The position numbers and the translations under genes were made by a program. Shown piece after piece: positions 37,409 to 46,244 of a stretch of DNA of 64,000 nucleotides. Origin of the DNA: Cytophagales bacterium (GTDB lineage: Bacteria > Bacteroidota > Bacteroidia > Cytophagales > Spirosomataceae); the NCBI GenBank assembly GCA_024742395.1, contig JANSYO010000003.1:62001-126000 (forward strand). Reading direction: 5' to 3'. The notes beneath the pieces are model-generated. The model was not told where the DNA came from and ran no database searches. It was given only the letters and a program-made list of their open reading frames with translations. How positions within the stretch are numbered: position 1 is the stretch's first letter; every line of letters starts with the position of its first letter.

Positions 37409-38431
37409 CTACACTTCAATTATAGCCTTTATAACTTCTTGTTTTGGATCTAAAAATCCCTCAAAATTACTTGGCATGTCACTAAAAGCTGTACGATGCG
37501 ACAGCCATGGGTTAGTATCTATCACACCTTCTTCAATTAAAGAAATAATTTCTTTAAAATCTGCCGGAAGGCAATTTCGGCTAGCCAATAAGGTCAGTTC
37601 ACGCTTATGAAAATTCGGATCAAAAAAGGTTACATCACCTTGAAAGAGGCCCACAAAAACCACTCTGCCGCCATGTGCCACGATATTAAAAGTGTTAAGC
37701 ATTGAGTTTTTATTGCCCGTGGCATCAATGACTACCGAGGGCAACTCACCTTCACACGCTTCTCTTAAATCCTTATCTGAAAGACTGCCCGAAACCGTTA
37801 AACTCACATCCGAAAGACCTATTTTTTCAATAAATTTTAAACGGCTCGATGAGATATCTGCCATAACAACCTGTGCCTTCTGTAATTTACAAAATTGGGC
37901 TACCCCTAGTCCGATAGGCCCTGCCCCTATAATTAGCACTTTTTCACCTTCAGAAAGCCTGGCTCGATTCACTGCATGCAAACCAATACCCAATGTTTCT
38001 ACCAGAGCTAGCTGATCAAAAGAAAGGCTATCTGATTTATGTATTTTGTTTAAAGGAATAGAGATATACTCGGCCATACCTCCGTCAGAATGTACACCTA
38101 TTACCTCAATATTCTCACAGCAATTAATATGACCTGAACCACAGGCCTGGCATTTCCCACAGTTTAAATAGGGCTCTATAGCCACCTTGTCTCCTACTTT
38201 AAGATCATGTGCGGTATCACCTTCTTCTATGGAGACTACTTCGCCGCCCAATTCATGCCCAAGTACTCTTGGGTAAGTGAAGAAAGGCTGATCTCCTTTA
38301 AAGGCGTGATAGTCTGTACCACAGATACCTATCCTTTTAATTTTGACAATGGCTCTGTTTTTTTCGGCCTTAATTTCTTCACGTTCTATAAAGCTAAATT
38401 CGCCGGGTTTATTAAGAATGATTGCTTTCAA
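37409..38431 (-). CDS. Zinc-dependent alcohol/polyol dehydrogenase
   Basis: 340 residues. Catalytic zinc ligands appear as C37 (GICGTDYHAF) and H in LGHELGG; the structural zinc site is the CGKCQACGSGHINCC cluster. A Rossmann fold begins at VLIIGAGPIGLGVAQF. This is the sorbitol/threonine dehydrogenase branch. In the non-phosphorylative fucose route the 2-keto-3-deoxy-L-fuconate dehydrogenase step is one candidate; other polyols are possible. Cytoplasmic; first gene before the FG-GAP gene and divergent from an AraC gene. Confidence 0.88.
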   Translation of the reverse strand: MKAIILNKPGEFSFIEREEIKAEKNRAIVKIKRIGICGTDYHAFKGDQPFFTYPRVLGHELGGEVVSIEEGDTAHDLKVGDKVAIEPYLNCGKCQACGSGHINCCENIEVIGVHSDGGMAEYISIPLNKIHKSDSLSFDQLALVETLGIGLHAVNRARLSEGEKVLIIGAGPIGLGVAQFCKLQKAQVVMADISSSRLKFIEKIGLSDVSLTVSGSLSDKDLREACEGELPSVVIDATGNKNSMLNTFNIVAHGGRVVFVGLFQGDVTFFDPNFHKRELTLLASRNCLPADFKEIISLIEEGVIDTNPWLSHRTAFSDMPSNFEGFLDPKQEVIKAIIEV

Positions 38432-38592
38432 TTTGGTAATTTTTAAAGTCCTTTTACTTGCTGATTCTTCAACTAAGTCTATTTCATCTTAGAATTTTTC
38501 AGCTACATGCAGATTTACAATTAAATATCACTTAATTTGTTCCACTATTAGATTTAAACAAAATAACCACAGAAAAAGACAAGTATCGGTTA

Positions 38593-38646
38593 ATATTTTA
38601 GCAATACATAATACTATATAAGCAAGTAAACCAAAGGCTCGACTAT
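38593..38646. repeat. Imperfect repeat upstream of AraC (copy 2)
   Basis: This segment ends at the AraC start codon (38645) and resembles 33957-34005. It probably contains this gene's promoter or an autoregulatory site. Confidence 0.5.
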
Positions 38647-39496
38647 GAAAGCTCAATTACTAAAGATTTCGAATAAAATAGAGCAATCCTTCAGCATCAG
38701 ACATGATGTAGTGCCTGTATTTCATAACCGCTGGCACTATCATCCTGAAATTGAAATTATTCAAATACGAAAAGGTACCGGTACCTTTATTATTGGCGAT
38801 GCTGTGGCAAAATTTGAAGAAAATGACATCTTCATGCTCGGCTCAAATCTCCCCCACTTGTTTCGTTATGACATTACCGAGGATCAGAATTATTCTGATG
38901 CTTATGTAATCCACTTTTTGCCGGAGTTTTTTGGAGCTAATTTTTTGAACTATCCCGAGATGAAAGCCGTGAAAGAAATCATGGCGAAGTCAGCACGGGG
39001 CATACATATTAAAACCAACGAACCTCTTCAAAATAACTTTCATTTCGAAACCCTGCATGAGTCCAAAGGCTTTGATAGAATCATAAGACTATTCAATGTC
39101 ATGGGCTTCATCTGCAAAAACACGGACAACTCTCTACTCTCCTCACTTGGCTTTTCACAAACTTATGACTCCATAGACAGTGAAAGACTAGATAATATTT
39201 ACCAATATGTATTGAGCAATTTTGACCGTGAAATAAGCCTGGAAGAAATCTCGGGAGTTGCCAATTTGAGTGTACACTCTTTCTGTCGTTACTTTAAGAC
39301 TAAGACCAACAAGACTTTTACTAATTTCTTGCTCGAAATCAGAATTGGCCACGCCTGCAAACTCTTATTGGAAACTGATCTGAATATATCTCAAATTTGT
39401 TTTGAATGTGGCTTCAATAACCTCTCTAATTTCAATCGCTATTTCAAGAAATTTGTGCAGAAAACACCCACTGAATATCTGAAGGATATTAAGTAA
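38645..39496 (+). CDS. AraC-family regulator with N-terminal cupin
   Basis: 283 residues. N-terminal cupin (RWHYHPEIEIIQIRKGTGTFIIGD) for sugar sensing, C-terminal double helix-turn-helix (EISLEEISGVANLSVHSFCR and LNISQICFECGFNNLSNFNR). It is divergent from the zinc dehydrogenase gene and convergent with the fuconolactonase gene, overlapping its end by eight bases. It is a good candidate activator of the fucose genes. Confidence 0.92.
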   Translation: MKAQLLKISNKIEQSFSIRHDVVPVFHNRWHYHPEIEIIQIRKGTGTFIIGDAVAKFEENDIFMLGSNLPHLFRYDITEDQNYSDAYVIHFLPEFFGANFLNYPEMKAVKEIMAKSARGIHIKTNEPLQNNFHFETLHESKGFDRIIRLFNVMGFICKNTDNSLLSSLGFSQTYDSIDSERLDNIYQYVLSNFDREISLEEISGVANLSVHSFCRYFKTKTNKTFTNFLLEIRIGHACKLLLETDLNISQICFECGFNNLSNFNRYFKKFVQKTPTEYLKDIK

Positions 39497-40335
39497 CAGA
39501 ATATTCCGAAAGTTTGTAAAAACGTGTGGCATTTCCACCCATAATCTTGTCCTTTTCATCTTTTGAGAAGGACTCTAAATACCTATTCAAAACAGCAGTC
39601 ACTTCAGGATAATTGCCAGCCAAAAGACTAACTGGCCAATCAGAACCAAACATGAGGCGATTTGTACCAAAAACTTCAAAAGCAACATCAAGATAAGGAC
39701 GTAAGTCTTCTTGTCTCCAGTGATGCCAGTCTGCCTCAGTAATGATTCCAGACACTTTACAAGAGACATGATCTAAGCCCCTTAAAGGCTTGTATATCCC
39801 GTTTCCAATCATCAATTAGGCCATCCTTGATGTATGGTTTTGCCATGTGGTCAATTACCAATCTTTGATTTTTTAAAGATTGGGCAAAAATCAAGGCATT
39901 CTTCAGATGACGCGGAAAAATAAGAATATCATATGTATAGTCATAATTAGCCAGCATCTTGACGCCCTTCATAAAAGCTGGCCGAAGCATGTAGTCATCT
40001 TCGGGCTCATCTTGCAAAACATGCCTGAATCCTTTTAATAATTTTTTATCGCTGTAAGTTGAGAGCTTTTCTTCCAGCCCGGAAGATTGCAGATCAATCC
40101 AACCTACTACACCTTTGATGAAATCGTTTTGATCTGCTAAACTTAAAAGGAATTCGGTTTGTGCATCATCCTGGGCAGCTTGAACAGCCACACAGCCATC
40201 AAAGTCCTGCTCCAATAGTAAAAGCTCTAAATCCTCTGGCATAAAGTCTCGCTTTATCACCTTCATTTCCTCATTTATCCAGGAATCTCTCTCTTCATTA
40301 AAAAGCCAGAAATGCTGATGCGAGTCAATTTTCAT
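39489..40335 (-). pseudogene. L-fuconolactonase-like amidohydrolase, frameshifted
   Basis: Two overlapping frames together encode one amidohydrolase_2 protein. The first part (40335 down to about 39778) starts MKIDSHQHFWLF with the metal-binding HxH. The second part carries SDWPVSL near its end and stops at 39489. Reading shifts at the four-C run 39778-39781 (GGGG in the mRNA). Removing one G joins KGL directly to DHVSCKVSG and yields a continuous 281-residue protein of normal length. The gene is therefore either recently broken, subject to frameshifting, or a sequencing error. A fuconolactonase would hydrolyse fuconolactone to fuconate. It begins two bases after the sulfatase. Confidence 0.82.
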
Positions 40336-40337
40336 TA

Positions 40338-42140
40338 CTACTTAACAGGTTTAATATAAGCGTAAAACGCTTGTTTCTTTTCTCCGTTGTCCAGATCAAA
40401 AGATGCTTCAATTATCTGCTCTCCTTTTTTCAGATTAACCTGAAACAAAATTTCCTGGTCAGTCTTACTCAATTCCTTCTTATGAAGTGCATCCCCTATC
40501 TGAAGCTCTGCAGCTCTAATATCCCAGGCCACACCTTCTTTGTATCTGTTCTTACCCGGAATCTCGTCTCCTGCAGGAGCTGCATCATGAAGCCCTAGTT
40601 GAGATTCCTTTGGCCAGCGTCTTAATTCAATTTCATACAATCCTTCTTCCAGCACATTGACGGGCCAATAACCTCTATCCCCAATTCCACTTCTTACCTG
40701 ATCCTGGTTCCAGGTGGTAATTCCATTTTCCATGTGAACGTCATGGCTGTTTAGTTGAACTACCTCCGGCACCTCTTTCCCTACCGGAATATAAGTCATC
40801 TTGTCAGCCAGCACTGAAGTCTGCTCCCACCATGACTCATAAAACGACTTAAATTTCTCCATTAAATCAGGATGACTATCGGCTACATTCGTCATTTGAC
40901 CGGGATCATCTTTCACATTATAAAGCTCGTTTTCTCCAATCATTCTCCACTTTCCCATCATGACTGCCGGCTGCTTGTACTTCCTCAAATACTCCTCTCT
41001 TTGAGTATCTACCACCAATATTCTGTCAGTCTCCTCCCCTGCATAAATCGCCTTTTTCAAGGATATTCCATCTACCTCTAGGCTAGTGCTCAGTCCGCAC
41101 AAATCAACAAGTGTAGGAAGGAAATCTATGTATGATGTCAGCGAATGAATATCCTTTCTTTCATTTAGTTTTCCGGTAGGCCAATGCATCAAAAACGGCA
41201 CACGATGCCCGCCTTCATAATGCGAACCCTTAGTTCCCTTCATTCCTGCATTAAAGCCTTTTATAACCTTACCATCTTTATCAAATTTCACACCGGCTGC
41301 GGTACCATTATCCGACATAAAAACCAGAAGGGTATTTTCGGCCATGCCTTTCTCCATCAAATATCTCCTTAAATGGCCTACATTCTCATCAATATTGGTA
41401 ATCATTCCGTAAAACTCAGGATTGGGAATATTTTCATTCCCTCGGTATGGCTCGGCATATTTATCTGGTACATTGTAAGGGCCATGAGGTGCATTTAAAG
41501 CCAAATAGCAAAAAAATGGCTGATCAGCATTTTGATCAATAAACTTTCTCGCTTCTGAAAACCAAACATCTGTACAGTATCCATCCACTTTCTCTTCTTT
41601 ACCATTTCTGAAGTAGGTGTCTGAAAAATAGTCGTTGTTCCAGTAATCGGGCTGCTGGCCAACCCCTCCTCCTTTATGTATAAAGGAAAGGTCAAAGCCT
41701 CGATCCTGTGGCCTAAAAGGATAATTATCTCCAAGGTGCCACTTTCCAAATATCGAAGTCTTATAGCCGTTTTGCTGAAAAACTTCAGCTAAGGTGGTTT
41801 CATTTTCATGAAGAATTTCTCTACCACTTATGGTATGCCAAACACCCACTTCATTGCTGTATTTACCTGTCATTAGCCCTGCTCTACTCGGTGCACATGT
41901 AGTACCCACATGGAAATCAGTAAACGAAAGGCTTTGACCGTAAAGCGAATCTAAGTGCGGCGTTTGAATCCATGGATTCCCATTGAAAGCCAGATCGCCG
42001 TAGCCCTGGTCATCTGTAAGTATAAAAATTACATTAGGCTTTTCTGATGGCTTATCCACAGAACAAGAAAACAATCCGAAACTGAAGCTTAGTATGCTGA
42101 TTAAAGAAACAGCGACCTGTCTTTTAGACATTTTTGACAT
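40338..42140 (-). CDS. Sulfatase (type I, formylglycine-dependent)
   Basis: 600 residues with a lipoprotein signal (lipobox LFSC, Cys26). The formylglycine motif is C82-A-P-S-R; metal ligands DD at 43-44 (TDDQGYGDLAF) and later DNGTAAGV. A C-terminal extension after residue 450 is predicted all-beta. It removes sulfate esters from polysaccharides. It is third in the string sulfatase, mutarotase, sulfatase, fuconolactonase. Substrate position is unknown; fucan or carrageenan-type sulfates fit the context. Confidence 0.93.
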   Translation of the reverse strand: MSKMSKRQVAVSLISILSFSFGLFSCSVDKPSEKPNVIFILTDDQGYGDLAFNGNPWIQTPHLDSLYGQSLSFTDFHVGTTCAPSRAGLMTGKYSNEVGVWHTISGREILHENETTLAEVFQQNGYKTSIFGKWHLGDNYPFRPQDRGFDLSFIHKGGGVGQQPDYWNNDYFSDTYFRNGKEEKVDGYCTDVWFSEARKFIDQNADQPFFCYLALNAPHGPYNVPDKYAEPYRGNENIPNPEFYGMITNIDENVGHLRRYLMEKGMAENTLLVFMSDNGTAAGVKFDKDGKVIKGFNAGMKGTKGSHYEGGHRVPFLMHWPTGKLNERKDIHSLTSYIDFLPTLVDLCGLSTSLEVDGISLKKAIYAGEETDRILVVDTQREEYLRKYKQPAVMMGKWRMIGENELYNVKDDPGQMTNVADSHPDLMEKFKSFYESWWEQTSVLADKMTYIPVGKEVPEVVQLNSHDVHMENGITTWNQDQVRSGIGDRGYWPVNVLEEGLYEIELRRWPKESQLGLHDAAPAGDEIPGKNRYKEGVAWDIRAAELQIGDALHKKELSKTDQEILFQVNLKKGEQIIEASFDLDNGEKKQAFYAYIKPVK

Positions 42141-42215
42141 GTTTAAACGGTATTCAATAGGCTACAAAAAATATTTCTCGAGCTAAAACTACTTAAGCTC
42201 ATAGGCGAGGCAGAA

Positions 42216-42557
42216 TTACTCGGGGAGTTTAAAAACCCGCTCCATGAGTACCCACTTTTCTCCGGGTTTACTACCGGGTACAGGCTCCTGGAAATTCCAC
42301 ATCAACTCTTCCCACTCCACAGATTTGGGATGTTGATTAATTTCATCCATACGCTCAAAACTAAATGTATCATCTACCTCCATAATCATGAACATACGAG
42401 TTCCAAAGAGATAGATCTCCATATCCAAGACTCCGGCCTTTTTTATATTTTCATTGATTTGAGGCCAAAGATTTTCCGGAGAATGGTGCCACTTATATTT
42501 CTCTATTAGCTTAGCATCATTTTTTAAATCTAAAGCCAGACAATACCTTTTACTCAT
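42216..42557 (-). CDS. L-rhamnose/fucose mutarotase (RhaM family)
   Basis: 113 residues, RhaM/DUF718 size. Family features: RYCLALDLKNDAKLIEKYKWHH at the start, FGTRMFMIMEVDD and a C-terminal WVLMERVF. These proteins interconvert anomers of a deoxysugar. Rhamnose is the classical substrate; in a fucosidase/fuconolactonase setting L-fucose is the likely one. Four bases after the sulfatase upstream; 75 bases before the next. Confidence 0.88.
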   Translation of the reverse strand: MSKRYCLALDLKNDAKLIEKYKWHHSPENLWPQINENIKKAGVLDMEIYLFGTRMFMIMEVDDTFSFERMDEINQHPKSVEWEELMWNFQEPVPGSKPGEKWVLMERVFKLPE

Positions 42558-42561
42558 AAGT

Positions 42562-44160
42562 TTAGTCGTTCCAATGTGCGTTGATCACTTTTTCAATGTT
42601 CGGATATTTTTGATCCTCTTCTTTGTATTTTTTTCTCTGTGCTAAAATTTCAGCCTTTAACTTTTTAATCTCTTCCTGATATCGTGGATCGTCATATCGA
42701 TTGACTAATTCTTTCGGATCCAGACTCAAATCATAAAACTCCCAGGCTGCAGGTGTTGGCTCAAAATGATAAGATTCATTCGGGTCAGACACCCAGGTAA
42801 AGGAGTTTTGACCATAAAGTTCTGGCAAATAATGCTGACCATAATAAAAAATAAGCTTTGATTTCTCGGTACGAACGCCAAAATGAGCCGGCACATCATG
42901 ATGTGTCAGGTGCATCCAATAGCGGTAATAAGTAGACTCTCTGAAACTTTTTGATGGATTTGTTAAAACGGCCTTAAAGCTTTCGCCCTGCATAGAACCC
43001 GGCACTTTACCACCTGCCAGCTCTATCATGGTAGGTGCATAATCTGTATTATTCACTATTGCCTTTGTTTTAGTTCCAGGCTTAATCATTTTAGGGTATT
43101 TTATAATGAAAGGCATACGCATAGACTCCTCGTACATCCATCTTTTATCCATGTAATCGTGTTCGCCAAGCATCATGCCCTGATCACTGGTATAAATAAT
43201 TATCGTATTGTCCCATAGGCCGTTTTCTTTTAGATAACTGAATAGTCTACCCAAGTTATCATCTACCCCTTTTACACATCGAAGGTAACGCTTGGTGTAT
43301 TCCTGATAAGCCTGATGCGTACGCTCACTTACATCAGCTATACTATCTAAGCCATATTGATGTGAATAATTCCTATATGGGTGTCTTGGCGACACCGAAG
43401 TTCCAATGCGGTCTCTTAAGGTTCCATTACGGCCCAAAGTAGCTTCAGAACCAAAGAACGGCTGGGCATACATGCTGGCCGGCTCCGGAATATCAACATC
43501 CGCTAAGTATGGCTGGTATCTATCCGGATATTCAAAATCATCATGTGGTGCCTTGTGATGATGCATCAAAAAGAAAGGCTTGTTTTTATCTCTGCTCTTT
43601 AGATAATCCAAAGTTATATCCGTAATAATATCTGACACATAGCCTTTGTGAGACTCCAGGTTTTCAGGCCATGCTCCATTGCCCTTTTTCCTGAACACCG
43701 GGTCAAAATATTTACCCTGACCAGGCAGCACATTGTAGAAATCAAAAGCAGCAGGCTCATCTTTCAGGTGCCATTTCCCTATCATAGCGGTTTGATAGCC
43801 CAATTTTTTCATTTCCATTGGCAGATATTGCCTTTCTGCCGGCAGATTACCGTCAAGATCTAGCACACCGTTGGTTTGGCTGTATTGACCCGTCATGATA
43901 TTTGCACGGCTGGGAGTACAAATAGAGTTTGTACAAAAAGCATTTTCAAAAACCATCCCTTCCTTCGCAAATGCATCAATGACCGGAGTAGGATTTAACC
44001 CTGACAATGCACCACCATAAACGCCAATGGCCTGGCTAGTGTGGTCATCGCTCATTATAAAAATGATGTTTGGTTTCTCCTGGGCAGTGCCCTTAAGAAA
44101 GGACAAAGCAAAAAGAATCGACAAACTAAGCGAACGCAATAATTTTTTTGGACTTGACAT
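42562..44160 (-). CDS. Sulfatase (type I, formylglycine-dependent)
   Basis: 532 residues from the start at 44160 (MSSPKKLLRS), chosen because it gives a clean Sec signal ending GTA-QE; a frame running 57 codons further upstream has no signal-like character. Formylglycine motif C81-T-P-S-R; metal ligands DD near 38-39 (MSDDH). Later YTSDQGMMLGEHDYMDKRW is the family's second metal/catalytic block. It resembles N-sulfoglucosamine/iduronate-type sulfatases, but the substrate is not predictable. It heads the minus-strand string and is divergent from another sulfatase. Confidence 0.92.
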   Translation of the reverse strand: MSSPKKLLRSLSLSILFALSFLKGTAQEKPNIIFIMSDDHTSQAIGVYGGALSGLNPTPVIDAFAKEGMVFENAFCTNSICTPSRANIMTGQYSQTNGVLDLDGNLPAERQYLPMEMKKLGYQTAMIGKWHLKDEPAAFDFYNVLPGQGKYFDPVFRKKGNGAWPENLESHKGYVSDIITDITLDYLKSRDKNKPFFLMHHHKAPHDDFEYPDRYQPYLADVDIPEPASMYAQPFFGSEATLGRNGTLRDRIGTSVSPRHPYRNYSHQYGLDSIADVSERTHQAYQEYTKRYLRCVKGVDDNLGRLFSYLKENGLWDNTIIIYTSDQGMMLGEHDYMDKRWMYEESMRMPFIIKYPKMIKPGTKTKAIVNNTDYAPTMIELAGGKVPGSMQGESFKAVLTNPSKSFRESTYYRYWMHLTHHDVPAHFGVRTEKSKLIFYYGQHYLPELYGQNSFTWVSDPNESYHFEPTPAAWEFYDLSLDPKELVNRYDDPRYQEEIKKLKAEILAQRKKYKEEDQKYPNIEKVINAHWND

Positions 44161-44467
44161 ATTTTCAATAGACCTTTTAAAACTAATTAAATACTTTGAC
44201 AAAGCCTTAAAGATTTCTTCAACAAAGCATAGCAAAATCATACCACCAGAAAATTTCAACACATACACAAATGAAATAATATGGACTTGAAGTATAATTT
44301 TTCCGCAAATTATAGACAAAAAAGCTGGCACATTCTTTCACATTTGGCAATTACTGATACTAATTTATCAATGGGTATAAAAGAATCAGAAAATCTAATG
44401 TGATCGTTCTATATTTAGGTACCAATTCTTCTTAGAATGAATAATTCAACCTTAACTGTCTATTAAA

Positions 44468-45940
44468 ATGAAAATCAAATTTATTCTGTCTGCTTTTATC
44501 ATAAGCCTTATTGGAATTGCTTGTCAACCCAAAGAACAGCTAAAGAAAAAGCCGAATATTGTATTCATCTTCACCGATGATCAGTCGTACAATACGCTGA
44601 GTAATTTCGATAATGACCAGGTAATCACACCTCATTTTGACGAACTTTTTGCTTCAGGCACCACCTTTTCTCATGCCTATAATATGGGTTCCTGGAGTGG
44701 AGCAGTGTGCACGGCATCCAGGTCTATGCTTATCTCAGGTATGTCGGTTTGGCGAGGCAATAAAAATAGAGAAAGATGGAACAGTAAAGACTCTCTTGCG
44801 GCTTCAGAAACATGGCCTAAACTAATGGAAAGGGCAGGTTACGATACATACATGACAGGTAAATGGCATGTGGACATTCCGGCAAACGAGATTTTCCAAA
44901 AGACTACCCATATCAGACCAGGAATGCCCGGTGATGCATTAAACCAAAGTAAGAAAACCCTGTCTGATGGCATGCTTAATGGGTATAACAGACCGCTGAG
45001 TGAAAATGACGATTCGTGGTCACCGACAGACACCTCAAAAGGAGGTTTCTGGGAAGGAGGCAAACACTGGAGTGAAGTCTTAAGGGATGATGCCTTTTCG
45101 TTTATTGACCAGGCCTCAAAAAAAGAAACCCCATTTTTCATGTATTTGGCTTTCAATGCGGCACATGATCCCAGACAAGCTCCTCAGAAATATCAGGACA
45201 TGTATCCTATTGAAAACATAGAAATACCGGAAAACTTTCAAGCAGACTACCCACTGCACGACGAAATAGGCGTAGGTCCAAATCTGAGAGATGAAGCACT
45301 TGCTCCTTTTCCCAGAACTGAATTCGCGGTTAAAACTCATCTTAAGGAATATTATGCTTTAATCACACATTTAGATGATCAAATAGGTGCAATTGTCAAT
45401 GAACTTAAGGAGAAGGGTTTAATGGAGAATACTTATATTTTCCTTACGGCTGATCATGGATTGGCCATCGGAAGGCACGGGTTGTTAGGAAAACAAAATA
45501 TGTACGATCATAGCATTAGGGTACCCCTTCTAATAGCTGGTCCAGATGTACCCGCCGGCAAAACGTTGGATCAAGACGTATATTTACAGGACATCATGGC
45601 TACCAGCCTGCAACTAGCCGGTGTTGAAAAGCCTGCGTATGTAGAATTTACTGACCTGAATGAGTACATCAAAGACAATCAGAAAGCATCAACCTTAAAC
45701 GGAGTCTATGGAGCATACCTTAATCTGCAACGAATGATCAGAAAGGATGGCTATAAACTGATTGTATATCCAAAGGTAAATCAGTTCTTACTTTTCGATA
45801 TGGAAAAAGATCCTTTGGAAATGGAGAATCTGGCCGACAAACCGGAATTTAAAGAAATCAAGGCTAAGCTATTTGAAAGCCTTAAAGAGAAACAAAAGGA
45901 ACTGGAGGATCCTTTGGATTTGTCAACATTAGAGATTTAA
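44468..45940 (+). CDS. Sulfatase (iduronate/choline-sulfatase-like)
   Basis: 490 residues, lipobox GIAC (Cys19). The formylglycine motif reads C81-T-A-S-R, a C-x-A-x-R variant of the usual C-x-P-x-R that is accepted by maturases. Metal ligands DD at 37-38 (TDDQS) and TADHGLAIGRHGLLGKQ. Smaller than its two neighbours. It is divergent from the sulfatase at 44160; a hairpin follows the gene. Likely extracytoplasmic desulfation of polysaccharide. Confidence 0.92.
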   Translation: MKIKFILSAFIISLIGIACQPKEQLKKKPNIVFIFTDDQSYNTLSNFDNDQVITPHFDELFASGTTFSHAYNMGSWSGAVCTASRSMLISGMSVWRGNKNRERWNSKDSLAASETWPKLMERAGYDTYMTGKWHVDIPANEIFQKTTHIRPGMPGDALNQSKKTLSDGMLNGYNRPLSENDDSWSPTDTSKGGFWEGGKHWSEVLRDDAFSFIDQASKKETPFFMYLAFNAAHDPRQAPQKYQDMYPIENIEIPENFQADYPLHDEIGVGPNLRDEALAPFPRTEFAVKTHLKEYYALITHLDDQIGAIVNELKEKGLMENTYIFLTADHGLAIGRHGLLGKQNMYDHSIRVPLLIAGPDVPAGKTLDQDVYLQDIMATSLQLAGVEKPAYVEFTDLNEYIKDNQKASTLNGVYGAYLNLQRMIRKDGYKLIVYPKVNQFLLFDMEKDPLEMENLADKPEFKEIKAKLFESLKEKQKELEDPLDLSTLEI

Positions 45941-46244
45941 TGAATCTGTTTACTGAGTAGTGTACTCTTTACCTGAGTTTGTAAATTGTTTATTTCAGTA
46001 GAATATCCTTAAAGGTAACCTTATCAAACCAAGTTAAAATCTGTTTTGTCAATCCCCTTTTCATTGACCAAACAGATTTTTGCTTAAACGTCAACTTATA
46101 CTAATATGAGCACTTTCAATAAGTCGGTTTCTAAACATCCTTCTATTTTAATGACTTTGTCGCCTAATTGACGGGGCAGGTACATTCTTTCTAATTCACA
46201 AGCTCATCATTGTCATATTTGTATCAAAGAACAATAACTATTAA
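45941..46244. other. Intergenic region between sulfatase and TonB receptor
   Basis: 304 bases. It contains the terminator at 46036-46080. A TTTTGCTTAAACG stretch at about 46079-46090 resembles half of the LacI operator. No further structure seen. Confidence 0.6.
46036..46080 (+). terminator. Hairpin terminator after the sulfatase
   Basis: 18-base arms (AAAATCTGTTTTGTCAAT and ATTGACCAAACAGATTTT, one mismatch) with a nine-base loop, T-rich at the 3' side. It lies 95 bases past the sulfatase stop. Confidence 0.75.

Noticed and set aside
42562-44331. 57-codon N-terminal extension of the sulfatase
   Set aside because: It has no signal-peptide character; the internal ATG at 44160 gives a clean Sec signal.
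46079-46092. TTTTGCTTAAACG resembling the LacI operator
   Set aside because: Only one half site; the second half does not match and there is no link to a LacI-controlled gene.
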